Source of the DNA: Pseudomonadota bacterium
GTDB lineage: Bacteria; Myxococcota_A; Polyangia; Polyangiales; Polyangiaceae
Reading direction: 5' to 3'
Length of the DNA stretch: 64,000 nucleotides
NCBI GenBank assembly: GCA_023423895.1
Contig: JAFAER010000090.1
Location: 62,001-126,000 of the forward strand
The notes under the pieces were generated by a model, which saw nothing but the letters and a program-made list of their open reading frames with translations, did not search any database and was not told the origin of the DNA. Shown one piece after another: positions 53,061 through 61,896 of this stretch. How positions within the stretch are numbered: the stretch's first letter is position 1; each line of letters starts with the position of its first letter. The translations under genes were made by a program, and so were the position numbers.

Positions 53061-54461
53061 CTACGGGAGCCGGTACTTCTTCAACTTGTCGTGCAGCGTC
53101 GCGCGACCGATCGCGAGGAGCCGCGCCGCCTCGGCCTGGTTGTTGTTCGCCTTGGCGAGCGCTTCGACGAGGATCGAGCGCTCGAAGCTCTCCACGCGCG
53201 TCTTCAGGCCGGCGTTCGGGTCGAGCTCGCTCGCCGGGATCCGCGGCGTCGAAGGGACTGTGTGCTCGTCGAGGAGCGAGAGGTCGATCTGGCCGTTGTC
53301 GGACAAAGCCACGAGGCTCTCGACGGCGTTCTCGAGCTCGCGCACGTTCCCCGGCCAGGGACGCGCCGCGAGCGCCGCTTTCACCTCGGGAGGTACGCGC
53401 AGCGTGGAGATCCCGAAGCGATCGGCGAAGCGCGCGAAGAAGTGATCCACGAGGACCGGAACGTCTTCCGGGCGCTCGCGTAGCGGCGGCACGCGCAACG
53501 GGACGACGTTGAGCCGATAGAAGAGGTCCTCGCGGAACGCGCCGCGCTGGGCCATCTCACGCAGGTCCCGGTGCGTCGACGCGAGCACCCGGACGTCGAT
53601 CTTCTGGGCACGATCGTCACCGATGGGACGCACCTCGCGCTCTTGCAGGACACGCAGCAGCTTCGCCTGCAGCGCGAGATCGAGCTCGCCGATCTCGTCG
53701 AGCAAGATCGTGCCGCGGTCGGCCTCTCGAAACAGACCGAGCCGTGGCCGCTGGGCTCCCGTGAACGCGCCGCGCGTGTGGCCGAACAGCTCGGCCTCCG
53801 CGAGCTCCGGGGTGAGCGCGGCGCAGTTGAAGCGGACGAACGGCTCGGCCGCTCGCCGCGAGGCTCGGACCAGCGCCTCGGCGACTCGCTCCTTGCCCGT
53901 CCCACTCTCTCCGGTGATGAGCACGGTCACGTCGCGCGGCGCGACGCGCTGGACCGCCAGCGCGAGCCGGCTCATCGCGGGTGAGCAGAAGATCATCGAG
54001 CGAGCGAGGTTCAGCTCGCCGGAGAGCCTCTCATTTTCGGCACGGAGGTTGACCGATTCGACGGCGCGCAGCACCACCGCGAGCACCTCGTCGATCTCGA
54101 ACGGCTTGCGGAAATAGTCGTACGCGCCCGCCTTCATCGCCTCGACGGCATGCCGCTCCGAGCCGTGCGCCGTGATCATGATTGCGCGTGGGCCGTCCGG
54201 TCTCTGTTTGACGTGCCGGAGCAGATCGAGCCCGGACACGTGAGGCATCCGCAAATCCATGATGACGACGTGAAACGTCGGCTCGGCGGCGAGCATGGCG
54301 ATCGCCTCGCGGCCGTCCGATGCCTCGCTCACCTCGACGCCGGCGGTCTCGAGCACGTCGCGGAGCACGAAGCGGATCCCGTCATCGTCGTCAACGACGA
54401 GCGCGCGCGGTCGGCCGTTGGAGATGACCTCGTCTGCGGTGCGAGCTGCAGGAGGCGTCAT
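53061..54461 (-). CDS. NtrC-family sigma-54-dependent response regulator
   Basis: A 466-residue transcription activator. Receiver near residues 17-135 with VVDDDDGIRF, the phosphorylation Asp in VVIMDLRMP, and Lys in FRKPFEID. The AAA+ domain has Walker A GESGTGKE, the sigma-54 contact loop as LFGHTRGAFTGAQ, Walker B TILLDEIGELDL, and later PLRERPEDVPVLVDHFF. A Fis-type helix-turn-helix ends the protein (NNQAEAARLLAIGRATLHDK). The sensor kinase gene upstream overlaps its start by 4 nt (ATGA), so they form a two-component pair. Confidence 0.97.
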   Translation of the reverse strand: MTPPAARTADEVISNGRPRALVVDDDDGIRFVLRDVLETAGVEVSEASDGREAIAMLAAEPTFHVVIMDLRMPHVSGLDLLRHVKQRPDGPRAIMITAHGSERHAVEAMKAGAYDYFRKPFEIDEVLAVVLRAVESVNLRAENERLSGELNLARSMIFCSPAMSRLALAVQRVAPRDVTVLITGESGTGKERVAEALVRASRRAAEPFVRFNCAALTPELAEAELFGHTRGAFTGAQRPRLGLFREADRGTILLDEIGELDLALQAKLLRVLQEREVRPIGDDRAQKIDVRVLASTHRDLREMAQRGAFREDLFYRLNVVPLRVPPLRERPEDVPVLVDHFFARFADRFGISTLRVPPEVKAALAARPWPGNVRELENAVESLVALSDNGQIDLSLLDEHTVPSTPRIPASELDPNAGLKTRVESFERSILVEALAKANNNQAEAARLLAIGRATLHDKLKKYRLP

Positions 54462-55825
54462 GGCCTGTCCTCGAGGGGTTTCGGAGCGGTCCGGGGAAGA
54501 CGCAGCTCGGCGACGCAGCCGCCGGTCGCGCGGTCGCTCAGCGTGAGCGATCCGCCGTGCTGGCGCGCGAGTCCGAGCGAGACGCCGAGGCCGATCCCCG
54601 AGCCCGTCGGCTTCGTCGTCACGCCGACCTCGAATACCCTGTCGGCGACCTCCACGTCGAGGCCGGCCCCCTCGTCGAGGACACGGACGGCCACTCCGTC
54701 GCCGGCCGTCGGCGCGATCTCGAGGCGCAACCTCGTGCCCGCGGGACTCGCCTGGATGCCGTTCTGGATCAAGTTCACGAGGATCTGACGGACCTTCGTC
54801 CGGTCGCAGCGCACCACGTCTTCACCTTTCGCGTCCACCTCGAGGGTGACACCTGCGTCCTGCGCCATGCCTTCATGCAGCGCCAGCACCTCGGTGACGA
54901 TCTGCGAGAGCCGCACGTCCTCGAGCGAGAGCGGCAAGAGCGGTCGCGAGAACTTCCCGAGCTCTTCCAGCGTCGCCTGCATCCGCTCGACCTCGCGGCG
55001 GAGCACGTCGAGGCGGTCCGGGTTCTTCGCGTCCGCCGGCATCCGCGCCATCAGCGCGGCGAGACCTTTGATCGTCGCCAGAGGGTTTTTGAGCTCGTGC
55101 GCGATCTCCGCCGAAAGCGCCACCATCTCGCGCTCGTGCGCCCGATGTTCCGCGAGCGCGTCGTCACGAGCCGTGAGGATCGTGGCGACGACCCGCTCGT
55201 AGTTCTGCCTCAAGATCCGGCCGACGCGAGCCGCGATCAGGAGGAAGATCAACGTCGCGCCGGCGACGGTGAAGACGTGGACGGTCCTGGCCGCGGCGCC
55301 CGTCTCGCCACGCCAGAACACCGGTCGAAGATCCGTGAACGACGCGTTCGACTGGAGCGCCGCGAGGATGGTCACGACCGCGATCTGCGCTGCCGGAAGG
55401 GCCCAGGCCTCCGGTCCGTTCAGGATCGCGCCGCCTGCGATGCCGACGATGACGAGCGCCGGCAAGAAGGGGCTGTGGACGCCGCCGGTCGCGACGAGGA
55501 CGAGCGTCTGGACGAGGAAGATCCCGACGAAGGCCGGGATCCATCGTCTGTGCTTCCGCACGTCGCGCACGTCGCGCACATCGCGCACATCGCGCCGCCG
55601 ACGGACGTTCCAGAGCTCGTAGCCCAACAAGGTCAGCGAGCTTGCAAGCGCCACGCCCAGCATCATCGTCCGCCAGCGCGCGGGGTCGAGGAAGCTCGCG
55701 GCGGTCAGGACCGCAAACGCGGCGGGTGCCACCACCAGCCTCAGATGGGTGAAGCGGCCGACGGTCGCTACGGGCTCGGAGGTGAAGACCCGACGGCTCT
55801 CGATGCGTGCACGTTCGGTGGTCAC
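54458..55825 (-). CDS. sensor histidine kinase (NtrB-like partner of the sigma-54 regulator)
   Basis: A 455-residue membrane kinase. About six hydrophobic segments lie within residues 20-205. A charged loop of repeated DVR units (RDVRDVRDVRDVRKH) sits between the second and third. The HisKA helix has H-box AEIAHELKNPLATIKGLAAL; the ATPase domain has LVNLIQNGIQASPAG, VLDEGAGLD and GIGLGVSLGLARQHGG. It contains no PAS domain. The stop overlaps the regulator start by 4 nt. The signal is unknown. Confidence 0.95.
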   Translation of the reverse strand: MTTERARIESRRVFTSEPVATVGRFTHLRLVVAPAAFAVLTAASFLDPARWRTMMLGVALASSLTLLGYELWNVRRRRDVRDVRDVRDVRKHRRWIPAFVGIFLVQTLVLVATGGVHSPFLPALVIVGIAGGAILNGPEAWALPAAQIAVVTILAALQSNASFTDLRPVFWRGETGAAARTVHVFTVAGATLIFLLIAARVGRILRQNYERVVATILTARDDALAEHRAHEREMVALSAEIAHELKNPLATIKGLAALMARMPADAKNPDRLDVLRREVERMQATLEELGKFSRPLLPLSLEDVRLSQIVTEVLALHEGMAQDAGVTLEVDAKGEDVVRCDRTKVRQILVNLIQNGIQASPAGTRLRLEIAPTAGDGVAVRVLDEGAGLDVEVADRVFEVGVTTKPTGSGIGLGVSLGLARQHGGSLTLSDRATGGCVAELRLPRTAPKPLEDRP

Positions 55826-55996
55826 GGCAACGATGGCTCCAGAGCTGGAGGCGATCCGGAGACGCTATCACGAGCCGAGCATCGAGCGTCTCGACCGGAG
55901 AGGCGAGGGCTAGGGGTGCCCGTGAGCGCGGACCTGGTCCGATGTCAGCGCCCTCTCCTCCACTCGGCGATCACGCGCCGAGCGTGGCGCGCCGGG

Positions 55997-57769
55997 TCAC
56001 CGGGAGGCCGAGGCGCGCTCCGGCGGGCTCGAGACCGTGATCGGCAGCCAGAACGCCTTGATCTTCGACGTCCCTGCGTCGGTGTCGTAGCCGGCGAGGC
56101 CGAACAGCAGGTTCCACCAGTGCCCCGTCGGGCTCTGCCCGTAGGAGAACAGCGGCAGGAGATGGAACTGCCAGTCGGTGCCGCCGGGGACGCGTCGCTC
56201 GCGATAGAGCGTGTTTGCCGCCACCTGGGTGACCGTGCCCTCGACCGAGTCGGCGAAGCGCCAGTAGAGCGGGAACCCGATCGTCGTCCGGCCCTTGTTG
56301 TTCGCGAAGTCCCAGAAGACCGGCGCGAGGACGGTGTGCGACGAGTCTTTGTCGCGACCGAGGTAGACGAGCGGATGGATGTCCGTCTCCCAGCCGCCGA
56401 TGTCCCGCGTGTACGTGATGTTCGGGAAGACCCAGTACGAACGCGAGACGTTGTAGCTCTCGAAGCGGCCGAACAGCGGCGTCAGCAGCGCGCGGCCCTT
56501 CGGGCTCGACGACCCGAAGTAGAACGGGAAGATGCCGAGCGACTTGTAGCCGACGTCGATGTCCGTGCTTCGGTAGTAGATCGGCAGGATCGGGCCCGCG
56601 ATCGTGAGCGACGTGGCGTTGTTGCGCGTCGTCGCGTGCGAGAAGAACGGCGTGATCATCGTGTCGGCCGTCGGCGTCACGCGCCGGAGGTAGCCGGGAA
56701 CGATGAACATGTTCTTCTCCGGGCTCCTTCCGTAGTGGAAGAGCGGGAAGAGCGTGTAGTGCGACTCGCGCACGCCGTTCGCCTCGGGGCGGCCGTTGAT
56801 CGAGAAGAAGAGCGGCGCGACGTCGAAGATCGAGCGCTTCGCGTTCGTCTCGGAGATGACGGGGCCGACGACCGTGAGCGAGCTCTCGTCGAGCTCGCGC
56901 TCGCGATGGAAGTAGAGCGCCGGCGGGATGAGCGTGTACTTCTTCCGTGCGCCGTCGAGGTCGCCGTTGTCGCCGTGGAAGAGGAACGGCGCGATACCCC
57001 AGTCGACGTCGCGCAGCGTCCGGTCGCGGAAGTACGGACCGACGAGCGTGAAGGCGCTCTTCTCGCCCCAGTGCGACGTCGTCAGCAGCGGCAGTGAGTG
57101 GAAGTAGCCGCCGTCCTTGCGCTTGCCCTCGAAGAGGATCGGCGCGAGCCAGTTGTCGTGCTCGTGCGGTGCCTCGCGGTGTGCGAGCGGGCCGAGCACG
57201 AAGACGTGGTTCTGGCGCTCGCGCACGCGCCAGATCGCGGGGAACAGGATGTCGGCGTCGACGTTCGGCGAGCGGCGCTGGTAGAAGAGGAGACCGGTGA
57301 GCGACTCGCGATCGGTCTTCTCGGTCGAGCGACCCGTCGCCGGATCGAGCCCGCGGGTGTGCTCGAGGTAGAGCGGCGGGAGCAGCCGAAGGCGGTAGTC
57401 GCCCCTGCGCTCCTCGTACCAGGGGAAGAACGAGCGATGGAGCCTGCCCTCGGGGCTCGGCGGATCCCCGTCGAAGTCCGTGCCGATGCGCTTCTCGAGC
57501 GACTCGGGGATCGCGAGCGGATCTTGCGGCGCCTGCACCGTCGGCTCGCCGCCGGGGCGTGCGGAAGGAGAGGGGCCTTGTTGGTCTTCGTCGTCGCCGG
57601 CCCCGACCTGCGGGCCGACGGGCTTCTGGCGCGTGGGGCGCGTCTGCGTCGCGCCTCCGCCGCCCGGGCCGCCTCCACCGCCAGGCGGGCGCATCTGTGC
57701 GCTTGCCGAGAGCGGCGCGAGCAGACCGACGATCAACAGGGCTGCGCCGGCTGCCCGCGAGCGCCTCAT
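55997..57769 (-). CDS. outer-membrane-type beta-repeat protein, hypothetical
   Basis: A 590-residue exported protein with a cleavable signal peptide (AAGAALLIVGLLAPLSASAQ). A Gly/Pro-rich segment follows (residues 25-70). The rest is a long run of aromatic beta-type repeats of about 35 residues, each with a motif like LLPLF or FPLFHYGRSPE (LFPLFHYGRSPEKNMF, IFPFYFGSSSPKGRALLTPL, HLLPLFSYGQSPTGHWW). This alternation suggests an outer-membrane barrel or a beta-solenoid. The start overlaps the hisS stop by 4 nt, so it is translated with the synthetase. I recognise no family with a known function. The upstream in-frame extension is antisense to hisS and is excluded. Confidence 0.85.
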   Translation of the reverse strand: MRRSRAAGAALLIVGLLAPLSASAQMRPPGGGGGPGGGGATQTRPTRQKPVGPQVGAGDDEDQQGPSPSARPGGEPTVQAPQDPLAIPESLEKRIGTDFDGDPPSPEGRLHRSFFPWYEERRGDYRLRLLPPLYLEHTRGLDPATGRSTEKTDRESLTGLLFYQRRSPNVDADILFPAIWRVRERQNHVFVLGPLAHREAPHEHDNWLAPILFEGKRKDGGYFHSLPLLTTSHWGEKSAFTLVGPYFRDRTLRDVDWGIAPFLFHGDNGDLDGARKKYTLIPPALYFHRERELDESSLTVVGPVISETNAKRSIFDVAPLFFSINGRPEANGVRESHYTLFPLFHYGRSPEKNMFIVPGYLRRVTPTADTMITPFFSHATTRNNATSLTIAGPILPIYYRSTDIDVGYKSLGIFPFYFGSSSPKGRALLTPLFGRFESYNVSRSYWVFPNITYTRDIGGWETDIHPLVYLGRDKDSSHTVLAPVFWDFANNKGRTTIGFPLYWRFADSVEGTVTQVAANTLYRERRVPGGTDWQFHLLPLFSYGQSPTGHWWNLLFGLAGYDTDAGTSKIKAFWLPITVSSPPERASASR

Positions 57770-59115
57770 GTGCCGCCCTCGTTCGCCCCGCCGGCTTTCG
57801 GTGCTGGAGACGCCACGACGGCCGCTGCGCGCCCGACGACGTCGCCGCGGGCGACCGTCTCCTGCACCTGTCCTGCGAGATCCTTGAGCTGCACGATGCC
57901 TTCGTTGATCTCGCGGTCGCCGACGATCAGACAAACTCGCGCGCCGAGCGCATTCGCGCGCCGCAGCTGGGCCTTCATCGACGCCTTGCGGGTATCGACC
58001 TCGCAGCGGAGGCCGGCCGCCCGGATGTCGCGCGCGAGGACGAGCGCATGGGACTGCGTGCCTTCACCGACCGGCGCGACGAACACGTCGACGATGCTCT
58101 CCGGCGCCTGGAGTGTGCTCGCGATGAGGAGGCGCTCGAGTCCGGCGGCGAAGCCGATCGCGGGGACCTCCGGACCGCCGAGGTCCTTCACCATGCCGTC
58201 GTAGCGCCCGCCGCCGAGCACCGTGCTGCCCGCGCCGAGCTTGTCGTAGGCGCCTTTGATCTCGAAGAGCGTGCGCGTGTAGTAGTCGAGGCCGCGAACG
58301 AGCTTCGGGTCGACCTTGTACGGCGTGCCGAGCGCGTCGAGGTGGCGGCGGAGCTCGTCCCAGTGGGCGCGGTCCGCGTCGCTCAGGAAATCGAGAATGG
58401 TCGGCGCCGTCGCGATCGCCTCGGCGTCGGCCTGGTGTTTCGAGTCGAGGATGCGGAGCGGGTTCGTGGACAGGCGGCGCTGCGAGTCCGCCGAGAGCTT
58501 GTCCTTCATCGGCGTGAGCGCCGCGACGAGCGCTTCCTTGTAGCGCTCACGCGTGTCGCCGCTGCCGATCGAGTTGATGAAGACGTCCGGCGCGTCGATG
58601 CCGATCTCGCGGAGGAAGCCGACGAGGGCGTCGATCATCTCCGCGTCGCAGCCGGGGCCCGGATCGCCGATACACTCCGCACCGAGCTGGTGGAACTGGC
58701 GGTAGCGCCCGCGCTGCGGTCGCTCCGCGCGGAACATCGGACCCACGTAGTACCAGCGCGTGACCGGCTCGTTGTTGTGGACGCCGTGCTCGACGTAGGC
58801 GCGGATCGCGCCCGCCGTGCCCTCCGGTCGGAGCGTCAGCGGCTCGTCGTGATGCGCAAAGGAGTACATCTCCTTCTGCACCACGTCGGTCTCCTCGCCG
58901 ATCGTTCGGACGAAGAGCGGCGTCGGCTCGACGTACGGCGTCCGCACTTCGCGGTAGCCGAGGCGCTGCATCGTGCGCGCGAAGGCGCGCTCGACGGCAT
59001 GCCAGCGGCCGATCTCGCCCGGCAGGATGTCGTTCATCCCTTTGACGGCTTTGACGAGAGGAGAGCTCGAGCCCACGGCGGGACCGCTTATCGCCGCTGC
59101 GGTGCGAGCGGTCAA
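57766..59115 (-). CDS. hisS: histidine-tRNA ligase
   Basis: A 449-residue class II aminoacyl-tRNA synthetase that charges tRNA-His. It begins KAVKGMNDILPGE after an unconserved 25-residue extension; MNDILPGE at 59038 is an alternative start. Motif 2 is present as YYVGPMFRAERPQRGRYRQFHQLG, and TLRPEGTAGAIRAYVEHG is the ATP/His pocket. LVRGLDYYTRTLFE is the histidine-specific loop. The C-terminal anticodon-binding domain (VDVFVAPVGEGTQSHAL, VCLIVGDREINEGIVQLKD) is complete. An ATGA overlap joins it to the envelope protein gene. Confidence 0.97.
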   Translation of the reverse strand: MTARTAAAISGPAVGSSSPLVKAVKGMNDILPGEIGRWHAVERAFARTMQRLGYREVRTPYVEPTPLFVRTIGEETDVVQKEMYSFAHHDEPLTLRPEGTAGAIRAYVEHGVHNNEPVTRWYYVGPMFRAERPQRGRYRQFHQLGAECIGDPGPGCDAEMIDALVGFLREIGIDAPDVFINSIGSGDTRERYKEALVAALTPMKDKLSADSQRRLSTNPLRILDSKHQADAEAIATAPTILDFLSDADRAHWDELRRHLDALGTPYKVDPKLVRGLDYYTRTLFEIKGAYDKLGAGSTVLGGGRYDGMVKDLGGPEVPAIGFAAGLERLLIASTLQAPESIVDVFVAPVGEGTQSHALVLARDIRAAGLRCEVDTRKASMKAQLRRANALGARVCLIVGDREINEGIVQLKDLAGQVQETVARGDVVGRAAAVVASPAPKAGGANEGGT

Positions 59116-59274
59116 GAACTGCTTGTGTTGACTGCGGTTCGGGCCGGGCCGGCGTGTCGAAGCCGGCCGCGGCTCGCGCGCGGCGTCCGTCGGTCTTGCG
59201 CGCCGGTTTCACAGACCAGACCGGTCTTGCACGCCGCGGCGATCGTCGGCGTTGGCAGGAGACGCGCGCAACGC

Positions 59275-59280
59275 TAGAAA
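59275..59280 (+). promoter_or_regulatory. -10-like box TAGAAA before ruvX
   Basis: TAGAAA ends 9 nt before GTG 59290. The last base is A instead of T, so the match is weaker than at other leaderless genes in the window. Confidence 0.3.
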
Positions 59281-59289
59281 CGACGGTTC

Positions 59290-59766
59290 GTGGGGCAGGA
59301 CTCCTCAGGTACCCCCAAGCGACCGCCCCGAAAGGGCGTCTGCGCGCTCGATCTCGGAGCGGCACGTGTCGGCGTGGCCATCACGGACGAGCTCGGCATC
59401 ATGGCGCACCCGCGCGGGGCGCTCGCGGCCAAGCCGCGGCCGGCGCTGCTCGCCGCGCTGAAGGAGCTCGTGGACGAGGAGCAGATCGGCCGGATCATCG
59501 TTGGCTTCCCGCTCGACATGCGCGGGACCGAAGGTGAGGCCGCGCGGCGCGCGCGAGAGACCGCTCAGGCGATCGCCGACGCGACCGCGTGCGACGTCGA
59601 GCTCTTCGACGAGCGCCTCACGACCGTCCAGGCGCAGCGGGCGCTCACTGCGAGCGGCCTCAAAGGGAAGAAGGCGCGGGCTCGCATCGACGAAGCTTCA
59701 GCGGTGGCGATCCTCCAGGCCTGGCTCGACGCGGGCGGCACGAAGCGGGGAGGGCGGTCGCGATGA
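59290..59766 (+). CDS. ruvX: Holliday junction resolvase-like RuvX (YqgF family)
   Basis: A 158-residue RNase H-fold nuclease from GTG 59290. Residues VCALDLGAARVGVAITDE carry the first catalytic Asp. IGRIIVGFPLDMRGTEGE, ELFDERLTTVQAQRAL (catalytic Glu) and RIDEASAVAILQAWLD (final Asp) follow. In bacteria it processes pre-16S rRNA. The start codon of mltG overlaps its stop by 4 nt, the common ruvX-mltG order. Confidence 0.95.
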   Translation: MGQDSSGTPKRPPRKGVCALDLGAARVGVAITDELGIMAHPRGALAAKPRPALLAALKELVDEEQIGRIIVGFPLDMRGTEGEAARRARETAQAIADATACDVELFDERLTTVQAQRALTASGLKGKKARARIDEASAVAILQAWLDAGGTKRGGRSR

Positions 59767-61013
59767 GCCGCAGCTCGAGCTCGGGCCCTGCGGCGCGGAA
59801 GACCTCGCAGCGGGCTCCGCGTCCGGCGGACGACGCGCCGCCGTCGAGCACGCGGGAATCGAGCCCGGGCAGCAAGGGCGAAAGGCGCGTCCGCCGACGG
59901 CGCGTGCGCCGGACGAGCACCGGCGGGCCGGGAGGGTCCGGCGGACGAGCCGTCTGGCTCGCCGTCTTCGGGCTCGGTGCGCTCGTCGCTGCGTTCGCGA
60001 CCTACCTGCTCGTCGTCTTCCCTTCGGCCGCCGGTCCGGGCGCCGGCAAGGACGTCGAGGTCGTGGTCGACCGCGACGAGCCGACCTCCTCCGTCATCGC
60101 GAAGCTCGAGCGCGGCGGGCTTCTCCGCTCGCCGAAGATGTTCGCCCTTTACGCGCGCTTCGTGGGACTCCACGTCACGGCCGGTTCCCACCTGCTGACC
60201 GACGACGCGAGCGCGAGCGAGCTCGTCCGCCGCCTCGAACGCGAGGGCAACGCAACACGGGCCAAGGTGACGATCCCGGAAGGCTGGAACCGGTTCGACA
60301 TCGCGAAGCGCCTGCAGACGCTGCACGTCGCGTGGAGCCAGGCCTTCCTCGACGCAACGGCGAACACGGACCTCCTTCGCGAGATCGGGGTCGACGGCGA
60401 TACGGCCGAAGGTTTCCTCTTCCCCGCCACGTACGACTTCCCGCTCGACAGTGACCCGAAGGACATCGTCCGTCGCCTCGTCTCGGAGTTCGATCGTCGG
60501 TTCAATCAGCTCGAGCAGAACCACCGGCTCGGGCGCGCCCAGCTCGAGGGGACGCTCGGGTGGGGCCGCCGGGAGATCGTCACGCTCGCCTCGATGGTCG
60601 AGAAGGAGGCCGCGGTCGACGAGGAGCGGGCAGTCATCGCCAGCGTGTTCCTGAACCGGCTCCGGGACCCGGCCTTCAAGCGGAAGGTCCTCCAGTGCGA
60701 TCCGACGTCTGCGTACGGATGCCTCGTCCTTCGCGATCGCGTCCCTGCTTGCGCGAGCTTCGCCGGCAAGCCGACCCACGCGATCAACGTCGACCCGCTC
60801 AACGCGTATTCGACGTACGTGCACGAGGGCCTGCCGCCCGGTCCCATCGCCAATCCCGGGACGAAGTCGCTGCAGGCGGTCCTTGCTCCGGCCAGCACCA
60901 AGTACCTCTACTTCGTCGTACGCGGCGACCGTCGTCACGCCTTCAGCGAGACCCTCGAAGAGCACAACACGGCGGTGAAGGACTTCCGGGAGCGGACCGC
61001 GAAGGACCACTGA
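59763..61013 (+). CDS. mltG: endolytic murein transglycosylase
   Basis: A 416-residue membrane-anchored enzyme that cuts nascent peptidoglycan strands. A basic, low-complexity N-terminal tail of about 60 residues precedes one transmembrane helix (VWLAVFGLGALVAAFATYLL). The periplasmic part begins with the LysM-like region (VIAKLERGGLLRSPKMFALY) and has the signature TAEGFLFPATYDF and the catalytic Glu in LASMVEKEAAV, followed by TSAYGCLVLRDR, NVDPLNAYSTYVHEGLPPGPI and the HAFSETLEEHN end. Intact. It starts by ATGA overlap with ruvX. Confidence 0.96.
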   Translation: MSRSSSSGPAARKTSQRAPRPADDAPPSSTRESSPGSKGERRVRRRRVRRTSTGGPGGSGGRAVWLAVFGLGALVAAFATYLLVVFPSAAGPGAGKDVEVVVDRDEPTSSVIAKLERGGLLRSPKMFALYARFVGLHVTAGSHLLTDDASASELVRRLEREGNATRAKVTIPEGWNRFDIAKRLQTLHVAWSQAFLDATANTDLLREIGVDGDTAEGFLFPATYDFPLDSDPKDIVRRLVSEFDRRFNQLEQNHRLGRAQLEGTLGWGRREIVTLASMVEKEAAVDEERAVIASVFLNRLRDPAFKRKVLQCDPTSAYGCLVLRDRVPACASFAGKPTHAINVDPLNAYSTYVHEGLPPGPIANPGTKSLQAVLAPASTKYLYFVVRGDRRHAFSETLEEHNTAVKDFRERTAKDH

Positions 61014-61249
61014 GCCCGCACGACGCTCTCGCAGCTTGCGAAAAGGCGGATCGACCGAGCCCGAGCACGAAAGGGCCGTGGCGGTTCCATCGAGATCCAG
61101 CGGCGGCCGTCCAACGCTCGCTACCCTCAGCTCTGTCGAGCAGTTACGCTCGCACAAGCGTTCCGTCGGTGTGGTGCGTTGTGTGCATCTCCGGCGGAGG
61201 CCCAGGGCGCGTGGAGCGCGCTCTTTCCGGAGACCACGAGGAACCCCGC

Positions 61250-61789
61250 ATGAACCGCTTCCGCCATCTCTTCGCTCTCGTTCTGGGACTCTTCGTCACG
61301 TTCGTGTCCGTCGGCGCATTCGCCGACAACGCGATGATCCACACCGGCGATTCCGTTCGCACGAAGTCCGTCGGCCCTTTCACGGCGAAGGTCTATGCGA
61401 TCCGCCATGACATGAAGGAGCGGCCTGCACAGAAGACGAAGCAGGCGGTCATCGACGCGGACGTCGACAAGAAGTTCACGTGGACGATGCTGCGCGACGT
61501 CGACAGCCCGAAGATCCAGAAGGCGCTTCGTGAGGCCTTCACGATGAACGGCTTCAACGACCAGGGCCGCATCAACCAGTTCGTCGGCGCCTTCAACAAG
61601 GAAGAAGTGAAGGAGAAGTCGGCGGTCGTCATCTCGTACAACGCGGCGGCGAAGACGACGACGATCTGGGTGCAGAACGGCGGCACCGCGACGCTCCAGG
61701 GCCAGGACTTCATGAAGGCCGTGTGGAGCATCTGGTTCGGCAAGATCGACCAGCCGTCGATGGGCGACCAGCTCATCGCGAAGCTCTGA
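61250..61789 (+). CDS. chalcone isomerase-like family protein, secreted
   Basis: A 179-residue protein with a cleavable signal peptide (HLFALVLGLFVTFVSVGAFA). The mature part has the chalcone isomerase-like pattern VRTKSVGPFTAKVYAIRHDM, FTWTMLRDVDSPKIQKALRE and VISYNAAAKTTTIWVQNGG. The bacterial members usually lack the plant catalytic residues, and I see none here. It probably binds a small lipid-like ligand. A hairpin after the stop ends the transcript. Confidence 0.88.
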   Translation: MNRFRHLFALVLGLFVTFVSVGAFADNAMIHTGDSVRTKSVGPFTAKVYAIRHDMKERPAQKTKQAVIDADVDKKFTWTMLRDVDSPKIQKALREAFTMNGFNDQGRINQFVGAFNKEEVKEKSAVVISYNAAAKTTTIWVQNGGTATLQGQDFMKAVWSIWFGKIDQPSMGDQLIAKL

Positions 61790-61790
61790 T

Positions 61791-61811
61791 CGCACGATCC
61801 CGAGTCGTGCG
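61791..61811 (+). terminator. hairpin after chalcone isomerase-like gene
   Basis: CGCACGA and TCGTGCG form a perfect 7-bp stem with a 7-nt loop, 1 bp after the stop. No T-tract follows. Confidence 0.55.
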
Positions 61812-61896
61812 GGGTGGCAGGTTCCTCGCGATGGAGCCTGCGACGTGACGAGCTCGTGGATGACTCTCGACCGCGAGTCCTCTACAAGACTCGGCG

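Noticed and set aside
54557..57097. An 846-residue plus-strand frame over the sensor kinase and beta-repeat genes
   Set aside because: Mirror translation crossing two minus-strand genes.
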